A stretch of 64,000 nt of DNA. Source: Cydia pomonella (Eukaryota > Arthropoda > Insecta > Lepidoptera > Tortricidae). Position numbers and translations under genes: made by a program. The notes below the pieces were generated by a model, which saw nothing but the letters and a program-made list of their open reading frames with translations, ran no database searches and was not told the origin of the DNA. The DNA lies in contig NC_084703.1 of the NCBI RefSeq assembly GCF_033807575.1, positions 7,378,001 to 7,442,000 of the forward strand, read 5' to 3'. Positions 33,965-45,822 of this stretch are shown piece after piece (the stretch's first letter is position 1; each line of letters begins with the position of its first letter).

Positions 33965-34092
33965 CTCCACGCGTATCATAAACTCTATGATTCAAAACCC
34001 TTCAAAATCCGTAAATAATAGCCAACATTACCATAAACTGTTTTGTTTCAACAAATTTTTTATCTGTGAAAATGTTGTATTTAACTTCATTT
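33965..34092 (-). repeat. Second locus of the 17-kb module-A repeat
   Basis: The inverse of this stretch matches 17020-17085: ATTATTTACGGATTTTGAAG, ATCATAGAG.GTTTATGA and CAACATTTTCACAGATAA occur in the same order in both, with an insertion of about 25 bases here. Confidence 0.6.
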
Positions 34093-35190
34093 TATTTAAT
34101 ATTTTGCATATTTACTGTTGAAAATAATGAGTCAACTGCTACCTCAAATTATACTTAATGTAATCCGAAATGAGCAGATTACCCGAAAATAGGGTTATGT
34201 ATGTTTTATATTTGATGTCGATCGCTCCATCGTATACTCGTAACTTCGAAAACAGAGTACGTCCTAATTTTACACGCATAACGTATTTAAACGAATGAGT
34301 TTTTTAAATTTATACTTGTTTATATTACTGCTATGATTTATAGCGGATTCCTACATTATCAACAGAATTCCTAGTTTAAATTCTAACGTTGCAATAGATG
34401 TATGTATTCGACCCACTTTGAAATTCACGTGATCGCATGTCGGCACGTGTGTGGGGGGTATTAACCTTTTCATGAGAACGCACGTAGGCTCTGCAGTGAC
34501 ATTCGTCACTTAACACGAAATTGGCAATGTGGTCAACTGTTTACTTACTATCTCTCTATTTTCTAAAATCGCGAAATGGATAAACAGCTACTTAGGCTTA
34601 CTGCGTTTGAGACATATTGCGAAATAGGTAATATAAGTAATAGGTCAATAGCGATTTAGACGAATAGCGAATTCCAAATGAAGTTTTGTCATAATGCGAA
34701 TTAGTCAGACTACGTTTTAGGCAGACCCGGACAAAAGGCGCAATGTAATGGAATTCGCACACGAGTTCTCGCACCGTATGAGCCCTAAGTGCTTTCGACT
34801 ACACAGGGAAAACAAGCGAGGCGCCATACCTTTAGATATTAAGGTCCCGTAGGTTCGTGTTCCTCTCTCACTCTCACTGAGCGCAAGCATGAGCATGAGC
34901 GGATATCATGTTTTTGAATTTTAATTTTTGTACCTAAGTTTTAACCAAAAAATTAATCGATGAGTTCAAATCCCTCAAAAATATGATTGCGTATTTTTAG
35001 AAGCAATTTTAATATTTTTAGGTTTTGTGCATAAATTGTAACAAATTTTTAAAGTGCGTTTTTAACCTACTCGTATGTTCGTGATTTTGTTCTATCGAGC
35101 AATAGTCAAAACACAAGATTCGAATCGATGAAGTCACTGGAGAAAATTGTCAAGATCGCTAATTAGATTTTAGGCAAGCGTATTGTTGTC
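34093..35190. other. No gene recognised
   Basis: AT-rich DNA. A small GC-richer island (34845-34905) has repeated GAGCATGAGC text. Nothing is identifiable as a gene. Confidence 0.4.
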
Positions 35191-35194
35191 TAAA

Positions 35195-36005
35195 AAAACC
35201 GGTCAAGTGCGAGTTCGTTTTACTCGCGCATCGAGGGTTCCGTACAAACTTTGAATTATCTCGTGTAAAGGCGAAAGACTTTTGATCAGAAGTACCTATA
35301 CTAAGTATAATTGTGTACAGCACCATCTATTGGCAAATTGTCTAACTAATTTGCGCGATGTAATGCACGTTTGATTTTTCGAGGATTCTCTATCATGTGA
35401 ACCGATTTCAAAAATTGTTCTTTTATTTGAAATAAAGGTGCCTTTAATATAATCTCATAGCAATTTCCAGTGTAATAAACACACATATAGTTGGTTAAAT
35501 TGCATACTGAATTCGGAAATGTTTTTTGTTAATTAAAAAAAGTTTCCAAGATAGAGGTCTGATTATATTTTTCCTGTAAAATTAATAGTAATGTTAATAT
35601 TATGTAAAAATTTCATACTTTTTCATCGGTAAACTTCGGAGATAAGGGTGCCGGGGGGAAGGTAATTTTTTTCTCATTTTGCTCCGTAAATGATTTTTTT
35701 CCACTACTAAAAAAATTAAAAAAAATTTTTGTAATGGTCAATTTGAACTCTTTCAAATGACACCCCACTTGACCTAGTACTAGATTTTTTAATTTTGCTC
35801 CCTCTTCATATTGGGCATTTCCCATAATCATTAAAAATAAAAAAAAACTTTCAATGTGTCTAGATTAGCGTTGTTAATAACTATTCCAAATTTCAAATCG
35901 ATAGCTTAAGTAGTTCTCGAGATATTTAGTGTTGTGACAGACGGACGGACAGTCAATGTTTCAAAAACTCCGCTCTCCGAACCTCCGGCACCTTAACCTT
36001 ATGTA
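35195..36005 (+). repeat. Dispersed lepidopteran repeat (CCGGTCAAGTGCGAGT type)
   Basis: It opens with AACCGGTCAAGTGCGAGTTC and CGAGGGTTCCGTAC and closes with GACAGACGGACGGACAGTC followed by GGCACCTTAACC. These are the start and end blocks of a repeat I recall as extremely common in moth and butterfly genomes. There is no intact ORF; the 72-codon minus frame inside is incidental. Confidence 0.6.
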
Positions 36006-36588
36006 CCGTGATTTCTTTTTGAACAAAATGTAAACTTTAAGTTACAAGGGATAAAGTTTATCATTATCAGTCTTGTAAACACTAAAATAAATATTTATAG
36101 AAGATATAGAATAAATATTTTGTCATGAAAATTAGCCCAGATCCACGTCCCTATTAAATTTTACATTTTATTTTTTACGAGTAACATTCAAAATAAGAAA
36201 ACCTCACAAAAGGTACTTCAATTCCATGAAAACGCACGTAAGCTATAAGAAGTACATGGTCGCAGTCGGCAGTTACATTAAATTATCCAATCTGGTGTTC
36301 CTAATAGTTTAGTGAACGCTATATTTAGCTGAACCCACTTGAACTCTTTGATTAAATAATTGTTTGACGTTGGGGGTGACATTGATACCTCTGACTATTT
36401 GCTTGCGACTATAATAGCGGAACTAATACCGAGTTACACCCAACTTTGAAGTTAAATAGAAGTGAAATAATCATTTGTATTGTATGTATGTATAAATAGC
36501 GGTTGTCGTTTTAAGTAATAGAATTATAGACGAAACTACGGAAGTGCTAACAACTAACTTGTGGGCTCACTGATTTCTAATATTGATT
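36006..36588. other. No gene recognised
   Basis: AT-rich non-coding DNA without recognisable arms. Confidence 0.4.
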
Positions 36589-36786
36589 TCAGAATCCCTA
36601 GTGTAAATTTATTCAATAGCATAACGTGACGTACGCGTTTGCGTTAAGTCTCATTTTGTATGGGATTTAGTCACAGCACGCCAAGCGGGACGTTTTGAAA
36701 ACTCAAAATCCCATAACAAAATGAGACTTAACGCAAACGCGCACGTCACGTCACGCTATCGAATAAATTTACACTAGGGGAACAGA
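36589..36786. mobile_element. CCCCTAGTG foldback MITE, copy 2
   Basis: Same architecture and centre (CAAGCGGGACGTTTTGAAAA) as copies 1 and 3. The arms are nearly perfect inverses of one another. The left end has lost one C of the CCCC run. Confidence 0.85.
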
Positions 36787-36896
36787 ATACATACGCGGTC
36801 GTAACGAAACTTAAGGTTTTAATTACCTACATCAGTGTTGCATTTTATTTAATGTTGGTTAAAATAGTATATCGATTGTAAGTACATGCGGGACAA

Positions 36897-37093
36897 TTAA
36901 GGGTAATTCCGCGAGACTGTAACGTCAGTTACTAATTCTTTCGTGTTCTTACATTAATTAAGCAAAGTTAAATGTCTGTATGTCCGGCGTAGCCCTACAG
37001 GTAGATATCTGGATACTTAAATATGCTTAATTAATGTAAGAACACACGTAAGAATTGGTAACTGACGTTACAATCTCGTGGAATTATCCTTAA
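36897..37093. repeat. Foldback element with ~68-70-bp arms
   Basis: Arms 36897-36964 and 37024-37093 are inverted copies containing TGTAACGTCAGTTAC and TTCTTACATTAATTAAGCA. The loop is about 59 bases. It lies between a MITE and a larger repeat and has no ORF of its own. Confidence 0.75.
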
Positions 37094-37144
37094 TATACCT
37101 ATTGTAACAAAGCATTTTCTCGGTGGTGAAAATTCTCCACTATG

Positions 37145-37920
37145 TATTGGGACCGTGCGAAGTGCATGGTGGGGGTAAGTAAAGCGATCCCAGCGCATAA
37201 GGTGGTAAAAATTAAAACTAACTGCGGATAGCGTCTTTAACATTTCGTACAAGTATATGGCTCGAAATGAAACTTAAATTTACGATTACTCCCAAAATAT
37301 TCATTTAAATTATATGGTGTAAGGGACCATTGTAATCTGTATGAAATGCTTAATATAACGAATGTATTTAATTTGATAATTATTAATAATGCATCCGTGT
37401 AAATAGCTTTGCAAATGCCACATATTACGTGATCTTTTTGTAGAAGTTAAGAATGGGTATACCTATAGTAAGTTATCATTAAAAGATAGACATTTAACAT
37501 CGTGGTACTTACGCGGCACGTAACTTTTTTGTAGACCTATGAATGAGAGAAAACCCCCCCATACATTGTGTTGTTATAACACACAACGGATTAGGCAGCG
37601 TTTTCGATTAAAGCTCCTAGCCAGCGTGTTTTTTTCCGACAACATCGTTGTAACTATTTCAACCAATTCCCACAAAACCTTCATGCCATTTGTACCTTCA
37701 TGTATTGTGCAATAAAGATTAAATAAATAAATAAAACATTTACAAGTTATATACCTAAGCCTTCCTCAAGAATAACTCTATTGATCGATGAAAGTCGTAT
37801 GAAAATTCGTTCAGTAGTTTTTAGTTTTGGAGGAGTTTTATAAGATGTAGTGAATTGACGTTTTCCCCTAGACTTGCGGACGCTAGGTTGCGTGACAGTC
37901 GTGCACATATGTAGCGAATA
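37145..37920 (+). repeat. 0.65-0.8 kb dispersed repeat, copy A (interrupted)
   Basis: It shares its start (CCGTGCGAAGTGCATGGTGG), middle (GCGTCTTTAACATTTCGTAC; AGATAGACATT) and end (GACGTTTTCCCCTAGACTTG) with copy B (48325-48988, minus) and copy C (62951-63587, plus). A LINE tail is inserted at 37682-37734. No conserved ORF runs through the copies, so it looks non-autonomous. The class is unknown. Confidence 0.75.
37682..37734 (+). mobile_element. 53-bp LINE tail inserted in repeat copy A
   Basis: CATGCCATTTGTACCTTCAT then GTATTGTGCAATAAAGATTA and AAATAAATAAATA is the extreme 3' end of the family at 739-3970. Copy C is continuous across this point (AAATCCTTAACAAGTTATAC), which confirms insertion. 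Confidence 0.75.
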
Positions 37921-38478
37921 CTGCGTATTTAGGTACACCCTACTTTTCACTTCGATCGCGAAGGATATAACTATTTCGGCCATTCTAAAGAGCCTCCAAC
38001 GAAATAAATAATACAATTAAACAATTATAGTAATATAGAAATGTAATGTAAGTAAATTATTTTGTAATGTAAGTAGTCAAATCGAAAGAAATACTCTTAA
38101 TGTTTGTTGGTCTCAGGGTGTTAAGTCTCGCCTTTTCGCGGTCGGACGCCGCAAGTGCGAACATCTAAGCTTTGGTCACACTGGACCAGCGCGCGGGTCC
38201 GCGTCCATGTATGACCGACCGTTAGATAACGCAGCCACAACGATGTTTGGGACACTTTCTTGCAAAAACAACACATGTAAATGGCTCTGGATACATTTCA
38301 CTTTGTTATAATAGCGCTCACCCGTGTTACTATTTTAAGGCGCCCAAAATAGGAACGCTTGGAGTACTTAATTAAATGCGCATGACTTACATACTGCATC
38401 ATGCTCCTACGAACTACTCGCTATTTATCAATGCTACGTAGCACAAGACAAATTAAAATAGGCACCCAGAGACGTACT
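37921..38478. other. No gene recognised
   Basis: This is non-coding; a GC-richer segment at 38130-38230 (GCGCGCGGGTCCGCG) has no ORF or splice context. Confidence 0.4.
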
Positions 38479-38605
38479 CTGATTATAATAACAGGTTATG
38501 AATTGGATCTGGATTTATTCTTTAACCAGAAGAAACGTCACTTTTGACACCAACATATCATATCCATAAGAAATCCAGATCAAATGAATAACCTATTATA
38601 ATCAG
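38479..38605. repeat. Foldback MITE with CTGATTATAATA ends
   Basis: CTGATTATAATAACAGGTTA and the inverse of TAACCTATTATAATCAG terminate the element. The arms extend through ATCTGGAT. It is a non-coding, 127-bp element. Confidence 0.7.
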
Positions 38606-38997
38606 AAGGCGCCTCCTGTCCCCATTCAATACTCAAGACACACAATGCAGCGCTTAAATACTAAAAACCATTTTCCGCTACATTTACCTTCTACGCGCTA
38701 CGGCGTAGCACATGTGTCTACAGTACCACGAAAAAGTTATGCGCATCGGTAATAGTTGTTTCGCGAATATGATTTTCTTTCCTTAACATCGACTCGAAAA
38801 ATACACTCTAAGTGAATTCGCTGTTTTTCGCAGATGTGCATCACGCGTCAGCGCGGATCAAATTCTTTTATTTTGCTACCGGGACATATGCATTAAATCA
38901 AATATAGAATAAAATAACTCAGGTGCATAACTCTCATCGCAATATTGTAACACTCCACGATAAGGCTTTGGTAGTTTGGTGACTTTGTTGTACTTAC

Positions 38998-39075
38998 CCG
39001 AGCAGAGCGGCTTCTTCAGCATTGGTAGTTGGCATTTTCTTCTGCTTGCTTTCTTCCTTCGTGAGGATATTCACT
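38998..39075 (-). CDS. Candidate coding exon 3 of an unidentified host gene
   Basis: On the minus strand, acceptor CTATTTCAG and donor GG|GTAAGT bracket 78 bases. With the two-base carry GA from exon 2, it reads E-VNILTKEESKQKKMP then TTNAEEAALL, ending with a two-base carry GG. It is lysine- and glutamate-rich, hydrophilic and probably cytosolic or disordered. Both splice sites match consensus well and the phase agrees with the upstream exon, which is the main support. The next exon, expected at lower coordinates, was not found. Protein family unknown. Confidence 0.55.
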
Positions 39076-40577
39076 CTGAAATAGTGCATTGTACGATAGC
39101 TTACTCGATGTATGCATGAGGTGATTCCAATCTAATCTACGTTCATTACTTACGAAACTTGAAATTGTAACATTGTTGATAGTTCGTTAATTTCTACTGC
39201 TGTTTTGCCATAACAAATATTAATAAGATTTATTTTTATTTAATGTGTGCAGCGAGATGTGATATTTTCGCTTCAGATTCAGTGTTTCGTTTTATTGAGT
39301 GAACATAATACATACCTCTTAATCGTAACTAGCTTTTTTTATATAATTTATCTAGCTGTTACGTAAGTTCTGAATAAGACTTGATGACAGTGGGGGACCA
39401 TCATACCGACACTTTTTATTGCATGCAAATTAAAACTTTTTTTTTTTAATACGAGGATATCTTAAGCTTTCGTCAAATCCAATATATAGAATAGGGTCCT
39501 ACAATCATCAAGCCGTAATCATTAATCATCAACTAAGTATTATAATACTTCAAACAATTGTAATAAACATTCCATTGCGCAAACGGTATTCCGAATGTAT
39601 ATGATGCCTGAATTATAAAGGTTAGCGAGTCAGTAAAATTGTAATTCCTGAATATATGATATCTTTTTTTTTCATAAAAAAAGCTTGATTGCCGTTTCAA
39701 AATCAACGAAAACTGTATTGATGCAATATGGAACGTTGTGAGTATACCTAGTAAATTGGAATATTATGCATTTTAGATCCAGAAGTTTCTTGTTGAAATT
39801 TAATTTAATTTTCGTATTTCTTGGTTTCAGACCTACCCTTCTGGATGGTAAGCACCTGTTGAATTTATTATTCAATACGAATACCAATTATAGCAACTCG
39901 CTAACCTAACTTGTAGTAATTTGATGATGAACTGTTGTTACCATACCAGTGTTACCTATGTACGTACTTAATTTGCATGAAAATTACCAAACCAATATGT
40001 TTCCGAAATAGTCGTACGAGAACAAAGGGCTTGGCTCACAGATTTCAAAGATAGATAAGTTTGTAAACGATATGTTTAGTGGAGTTTGAATAACATACGT
40101 TTTATGATTGTTTGTATTGCTTGAGTAGCATTGCAGTTTTCATTAATAAATGTTTGAATTGTAAATGTATGCTAGATAACGATTTCCCGTTTTACCAAAA
40201 TACACTGAAAAGTTATTCTGTAGCACCAACATCGCTTGGAAATGGGAATACGAGTAAAAACCGCTGGCTTTAGTGGTTTAAAATGTGGCAACTACATGTC
40301 AAACGATTATTTTGAGAAATGTTATTGAATTTAATAATAGACATTGACAATAAACTGTCAACCGGCTAATAAAATATTCGTAATTAAAATAATCAAATTG
40401 TTCAGGCATTAGGCGACGAAACAAAGGCTTCCAGCGAATAACTTGACGCTGACGCTTGCGGTGTCGAAAGACATAAAAAAAGTGTGAAAACAAATACATA
40501 TATGGCCCTGGACGCTGCCGGTGTCAGCGTCTAACGGATTCTCTCGAAGCTTTTAGCTGCCTCCGTGTTATATATAT
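39076..40577. other. Presumed intron of the minus-strand gene, no feature recognised
   Basis: This is AT-rich non-coding DNA. A 22-base interrupted palindrome GACGCTGCCGGTGTCAGCGTC lies near 40510-40530. No supported exon was seen. Confidence 0.4.
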
Positions 40578-40668
40578 ATTGGTTGACTGGTAGAGAATGC
40601 CGTAAGGCATTAAGTCCGCCATTTGTACCTTCATGTATTGTGCAATAAAGATTAAATAAATAAATATA
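40578..40668 (+). mobile_element. Truncated LINE tail, CR1-like family
   Basis: GGTTGACTGGTAGAGAATGC, TAAGTCCGCCATTTGTACCT and TGTGCAATAAAGATTAAATA match the tail of the LINE at 739-3970. The copy carries no coding sequence and ends in AAATA repeats. Confidence 0.75.
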
Positions 40669-42545
40669 AAAGGATCAAGAAAATGTTGGCGTGCTTTGTT
40701 GTGCAAGGAATCATAGCATCCGCAGACATTCGGTTTAACACTGTACCTACTGTTTTGATACCGAAACTTACCGGTCAATTATTATTGGTAGCAGGTTGTA
40801 AACATTATTATTATCCATTGTTATTATTTATATTACTTAGTTACATAAGAAATCTATGAGCGAGGCCGTTTGTTCAACCTTGGAGGTATATAGCGCTCAT
40901 TGCGTACAGAAAGTTTATATATATTTTTAATTGTACAAGTTTAAAAAACAGTCAAGGGTATAAATGATATCACTATCATACTCAATAAACTTAAAAGATC
41001 ACATTTATTATAAAGCTATCAGCGCTTAATTGCGGAAGATGTTTTCTATAAGGGAGGTATAGGAGGTACGAGTATCTATCTATACCTTTATAGCTGGCTA
41101 CGCTAGCTCTAGAGTTGCAATTGCCCCGTCGAATACAATACGAGTATCTATTTTTATTTAGGTCGACTGTAAGGTTGTTAGTCACCGTGGCACAAATTTG
41201 TGCGTTGATAAAGTAAGACAAATTTAAATATGTTTCCGTTCCAGCCCTTGTCCTAAGCTTAGCCATGAAAAACCCAAGTTATTTTTAGAACATTTTAGCT
41301 ACCTAGCCATAGCCTAGTAAAGGGACATAAATAACGGACACTAGTCGTTACTATATTAAGGGTGTTCTATTTTACAATTCGATGTTATTATTTTAAGTTA
41401 ATTAACTTTGATTCAGGCAGGAAATAACTCTTTTAAGGCTACTAGGCTAAGGTATATTAATACTAGTATAGGGATCTTGTATCTTAGACATAACTTTCTG
41501 TGATATGTGTCAGATAAGTGTCAGACACATGAGCCGTTTTTCAAAGTCAAAAATGTATTGAGAACTGTCCCTGTCTAGCTCCAGTATAGAAATTATAGAG
41601 TCAATGATTATTGTGCAATCATATATATCCTCGACATTGGTTGCCTTTGGTTGCCATAATCAATAAATCGAATAAACGCTATACGACCAAGTTCATGAAA
41701 AGCAGACGGTATCATTAATAATGAAATTCCTTTGTGTTTTACTCAATCATTCAGTATTTGAACCGCCCGAACACCTGAGTAGTATGAATTTGAAGGCCAA
41801 GTTTATTTTACGTTAGCAAACAAATTATCATAATCACATACGGTACAAAAAGCACCTAAATTCAAAAAACGCCTTGACACAAATTGAGCAACTTGTTATT
41901 AATCATATTTAAAACCTTAGCAGCATCATATACACACATAGAAATGATAGAAACACTTAAGTATAGATAGATGTGTATCGCGTAAATTAATGAAAAATAT
42001 AGTAGCCACAAATTTGTCAGCTGAACTGGATGACACCATAGGTTTTATGGTACATGGATTGCCAAACGCTAAAGATTGATAGTTAAGTTACCAATTGTTA
42101 AACGGATCCCTAAGCGTCGCCTACTTTATTTATATTTACGTAGCAATTGACGTCAAACTCAATATGTGAATCATTTAATTTATTATAAAAAATAAACGCA
42201 ATTTTATGTTATACAGGAAAAGTTTGGTTTCCGTTTGCCTTTGAAATTGGTTGCTTTTGCAGTTACATAATACACGACTTAGACTCGAGTAATATTTGAA
42301 TGTACATCTTTGTTTTTATAAATATCATACTTTCCATACCTATTCACACTTGCTTTCTAGTAGGTAACAGTGTGAAACTTCAAATTCTGTCTATTGTGTT
42401 TTAAAGAAAATAAAACCAAATCCTTATATATAAGGTGCTAACAAATTAGTTACCAATATCTTAACAGCTGATAGTTCTCTGCTCTTGGAGTATATTTAAA
42501 TATGAAACATTATATTATAGGTTTTATGATGTTTTTTGGATAAAT
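40669..42545. other. Presumed intron, no feature recognised
   Basis: AT-rich; no coding pattern or paired arms recognised. Confidence 0.35.
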
Positions 42546-42740
42546 TTGAAAACAAGTTTGCTACGTAAGAACACCCTGTTAATGATATATAAATTAAATG
42601 AGACCTCATTGAAATTAAATATTGCCATTCAACGTGGCAACGCGGCCAGCCTTCTGTGCACACTTAAGTGTGCAATTGGAATGAACGGAATTCCAATCGG
42701 TAGCGAGCTGGAGGATGTTTTAAGACCTTTATTTTAAGTT
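42546..42740 (+). pseudogene. LINE ORF2 C-terminal remnant
   Basis: The frame ends LNIAIQRGNAASLLCTL and stops at 42735. The AIQRGNAAS.LGT-like motif recurs at the C-terminus of Jockey-type proteins in Lepidoptera (from memory). The upstream coding part is missing. Confidence 0.4.
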
Positions 42741-43086
42741 TACCTACATATATTATTAATTTTAAGTTTATTTATAGCCCATTTTTATTAATCTGTCTAT
42801 AAAATTTTATATTATTTCATCTCTTAAACTATTGGTAAATAATTTGTTAGCATAGCACCTTACATAAATAAGACTTTAGCTTGACTTTTAGTTAAAGCAG
42901 ACTGGGCAAGAAAAAACGTAAATCTGTTTTAATATGTCACAACAAATATAAACAGAATTTGTTATTCCCAATCAGTTGTATCTTTAGCCTTTTGAAACTT
43001 GTAATGCATGTAAAAAAAAGAACTATCATTCTTAGTGATACCGTCTTAATACTAGTATATAATTATGATAGTATCCTCCAACAGGT

Positions 43087-43517
43087 GTGATGACTAGTGT
43101 TGATTAAGACTCAAGTCCTTTGAGTCATTAACTTTAAAACTCAACTCAGTTTTTCAAGCTATTATAATTAAAACAAAGAGTTCTTTTCAACTTGTTAGAG
43201 ACCCCGAGTCTGTTGTAGAGACTTGAGCTTTTTTCAGAGAACTCTTTTTTACGAAGATATTCCAAATGCATTGCCTTTGTGTAAAATTCATTAGTTACAA
43301 CAAACAATAACACTTATTTCCTTTATTTCTTCTAGTATTTAGATACTTGATAGTATTTAGAGGTTTGAGTGCCTTTGAGTTGCACTTAAACAAGACAAAA
43401 TGGAGGACTCTACTCAGGACTTAAAGAGTCGGAAGTTTTCTTGCACAGTCTCCAAAAAGTTGAGTTCTTTAAATTTAAACTCAAAAGACTCAATATTCTA
43501 CCAACACTGGTGATGAC
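43087..43517. mobile_element. hAT-like MITE with 8-bp target-site duplication
   Basis: GTGATGAC occurs at 43087-43094 and 43510-43517, immediately outside ends TAGTGTTGATTAAGAC and, inverted, CAGTGTTGGTAGAATA. An 8-bp duplication and CAGTGTTG-type ends fit the hAT superfamily. The 415-bp interior is rich in GAGTC/GACTC and AGAGTT motifs on both strands and has no ORF. Confidence 0.75.
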
Positions 43518-43675
43518 TGGAGTCATACATTATCATTCGCACTTGCATGTATGAATATGACCTCAGGCAATGATCATGGTATGGAGACACTACACCTTAT
43601 GATGTAAACCGATTAAGCAGTGCCCATGCATGTAAGAAAGCCTGCCGTGCATCATGCATGTAGCTACATACTCAC

Positions 43676-43858
43676 TCCGCTTCTTCATTATTATCAAACT
43701 GACTGAATACTATCTCATTAAAATTTAATTTCTTCTTGGCCTTAGACATCTTTAGGACTTTCTTTATTCTACCATCCTTAATGTTAGGCTCGGTGGTGCT
43801 TTTGTAGACTGGGTCCAACGACGAGTATGAACCCTCGCTCAGTAGACTGCGAGGCATG
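43676..43858 (-). CDS. Candidate coding exon 2 of an unidentified host gene; possible alternative start
   Basis: The acceptor GTGTATGTAG is followed by C then ATG CCT CGC; the donor is GA|GTGAGT. The 183-base exon reads MPRSLLSEGSYSSLDPVYKS, then TTEPNIKDGRIKKVLKMSKA, KKKLNFNEIVFSQFDNNEEA, with a two-base carry. The N-terminal part is Ser/Thr-rich, followed by a strongly basic stretch (KKVLKMSKAKKK) and an acidic end. If joined to the distal exon (54231-54074), the carry TT+C gives F before M and the frame stays open. If joined to the exon at 44581-44753, this ATG is the likely start. No transmembrane segment or known domain is recognised. Confidence 0.6.
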
Positions 43859-44580
43859 CTACATACACCCAAAAAAAAACATAAGCCTTAAAATGGTGAA
43901 GCAAAGAAAAAAACATGCTAAGCCCATGCTGGTTGTGCTGGTGCCCGCTTAGTAAGGAAATTGTATTTAAAAATCACAATGTTTAACTTCCTAGTCCTGA
44001 GTCAAATAAATTTTACATATTCTCAATAATAGAAAAATGTTTGCAAATTTAACATGAAAATGCTATAGGACTTACAAATTCAGATACAGTTAACATTACA
44101 CAAAGGATTAGGCATGTAAGTCAACAAGTCGAGTGTTTTTAGTTAAACCCAAAAATGTAAGTGTAACATGTCCACAAACTTAACACAATTTTCCAGAGTA
44201 TGCCTGAGTTAAAGAAAGAACAGTGAATCATCTGTTAAAAAAGTTAGAAAACAACTCAAATGACATACAAACTCCAATGCCAATTGGACCAATCACTTAA
44301 AAATAAGTATTAAGTGCTGGCGGCACCCTAGGTTAGGTTTTTTATAATGTGTTTATATCTTTTGTATTATTTTGAAAGTGTTTATATATTTTACTTTTAT
44401 ATACATATTGTACAAAACCTAACGTAAGAGAAAAATGAAATAAAAAGTATTAAAATAACAAGAAAAACATTTGCCATCACATACTTTCGCTTAAACTTTG
44501 CCACAGGGACCAAATAGGTTAGTCTTAACATGTGAAACAGCTGACATGGGAAATTTCTTAAATTTAAATTTAGCTCTTAC

Positions 44581-44753
44581 CTGGAAGTGTTGGTGTTCTT
44601 GAAGGCTGGAAAGTTGTTTTACCGCCGCCGGGGTCCGGGCCGCGCTCTAGTCACTCTGCACTGTCTCCGATCAGTGCTAACGACTAAACTGTACCCGCCT
44701 GAGTGTACTTCTGTTCATGAAACTGCGGCTGATGGCTCACTTCGCGGCGTACT
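44581..44753 (-). promoter_or_regulatory. Candidate proximal promoter and mostly non-coding first exon
   Basis: A GC-rich island in AT-rich DNA. On the minus strand it has an initiator-like TTTCAGTACG (TSS about 44753) and a strong donor CTTCCAG|GTAAGA at 44581/44580. It holds one short upstream ORF (MNRSTLRRVQFSR). Splicing to exon 2 places ATG one base after the junction. No DPE at the expected spacing is seen. Interpretation as a first exon is inference from composition, strand, donor and position 0.7 kb upstream of exon 2. Confidence 0.5.
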
Positions 44754-45822
44754 GAAAGCGCATGCGTGCTTTATTACGTCAATTTTTCAATCTAGTACCC
44801 GGGAAGTGGTTACTTAAAACGTAAATGGCAAGTTGTACAATGATAATGTACGTTAAATTGAGAATTTCGTAATCTAGGTACTGCAGCGGTAAGTAAACGC
44901 ACGCTTTTAAAACAATAGTTTATTCGTTACTATTTTTTTATGCAATAGCGTAGCATAGCGGATCAATATAAATACTTACGATAGACAACATCCTGTCGCA
45001 CGTTAATAACAATAAACAGCTGCAAAACACTACAAGAAGCTACCAAACAAAAAATAACGTTTTCAGATCGATTTAAAACTTTTCTTTCGGAACCATAAAC
45101 AGTAGAGTAAAATAGTAAGCGATGATCGATTTGACAGGAGTATGAAGATATATATTAAAGTGGAGAGCGCAATTACTTTTTTTGCCATACCAGATTGAAT
45201 CTTATGATAGAGCTAGAAAGGTGTTCGTACCAGACTAGAGAAAACGGTCCACTTGAGATAGCAAAACCAGAGCCCTGTATCTCACTCGCACATGTTGCCA
45301 ATGTTAAAAAGATACCATTGTGGTAGTAATAATACTAGTAGCTCCTCGCCAGCACAGCTTAAAACAGAATAAATGTTTGGCTCCGCTGTATAGAAGTATT
45401 TATAAAAACGAAATGAACAAAAAAACATAATTATCGAATAGGGGGTGCAACTTTGTATATAGAAAAAAAAAGTAGAATAGATTTTATCTTCACAAGGCTC
45501 CCTTTATTATATTATGGAATAGTAATCTATGTGGCAAATTTGAACTCATTTGCAATTGATTTAGTGGTGGCTATGATTTTGTGTTTTGCTGTATCCTCAT
45601 ACAAATAAAAAAATACAATTAAGTAACCTAAAAGTAAAAAAAACGACTGCCATATTTTAACATGCTTATAATCAATATATAAAACATATAAAGAGCTATT
45701 AAAGACATTTCCAAAATAGAATTATTGATGGGTCCATTTTTATAGTGACCTTTAAATGATGTTTAATTGCTCAAAATTTGCTATGGATACTTTTAAAGTA
45801 TATAGGAATTTAAAAAACCCAC

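Noticed and set aside
39827..39843. 17-base plus-strand micro-exon between TTTCAG and GTAAGC
   Set aside because: Such short acceptor-donor pairs arise by chance often in AT-rich introns, and no partner exons on the plus strand were found.
45313..45360. Sequence near the 45.3-kb inverted end as a host promoter
   Set aside because: It lies inside the inverted-repeat transposon relic and has no initiator-DPE pair or exon downstream.
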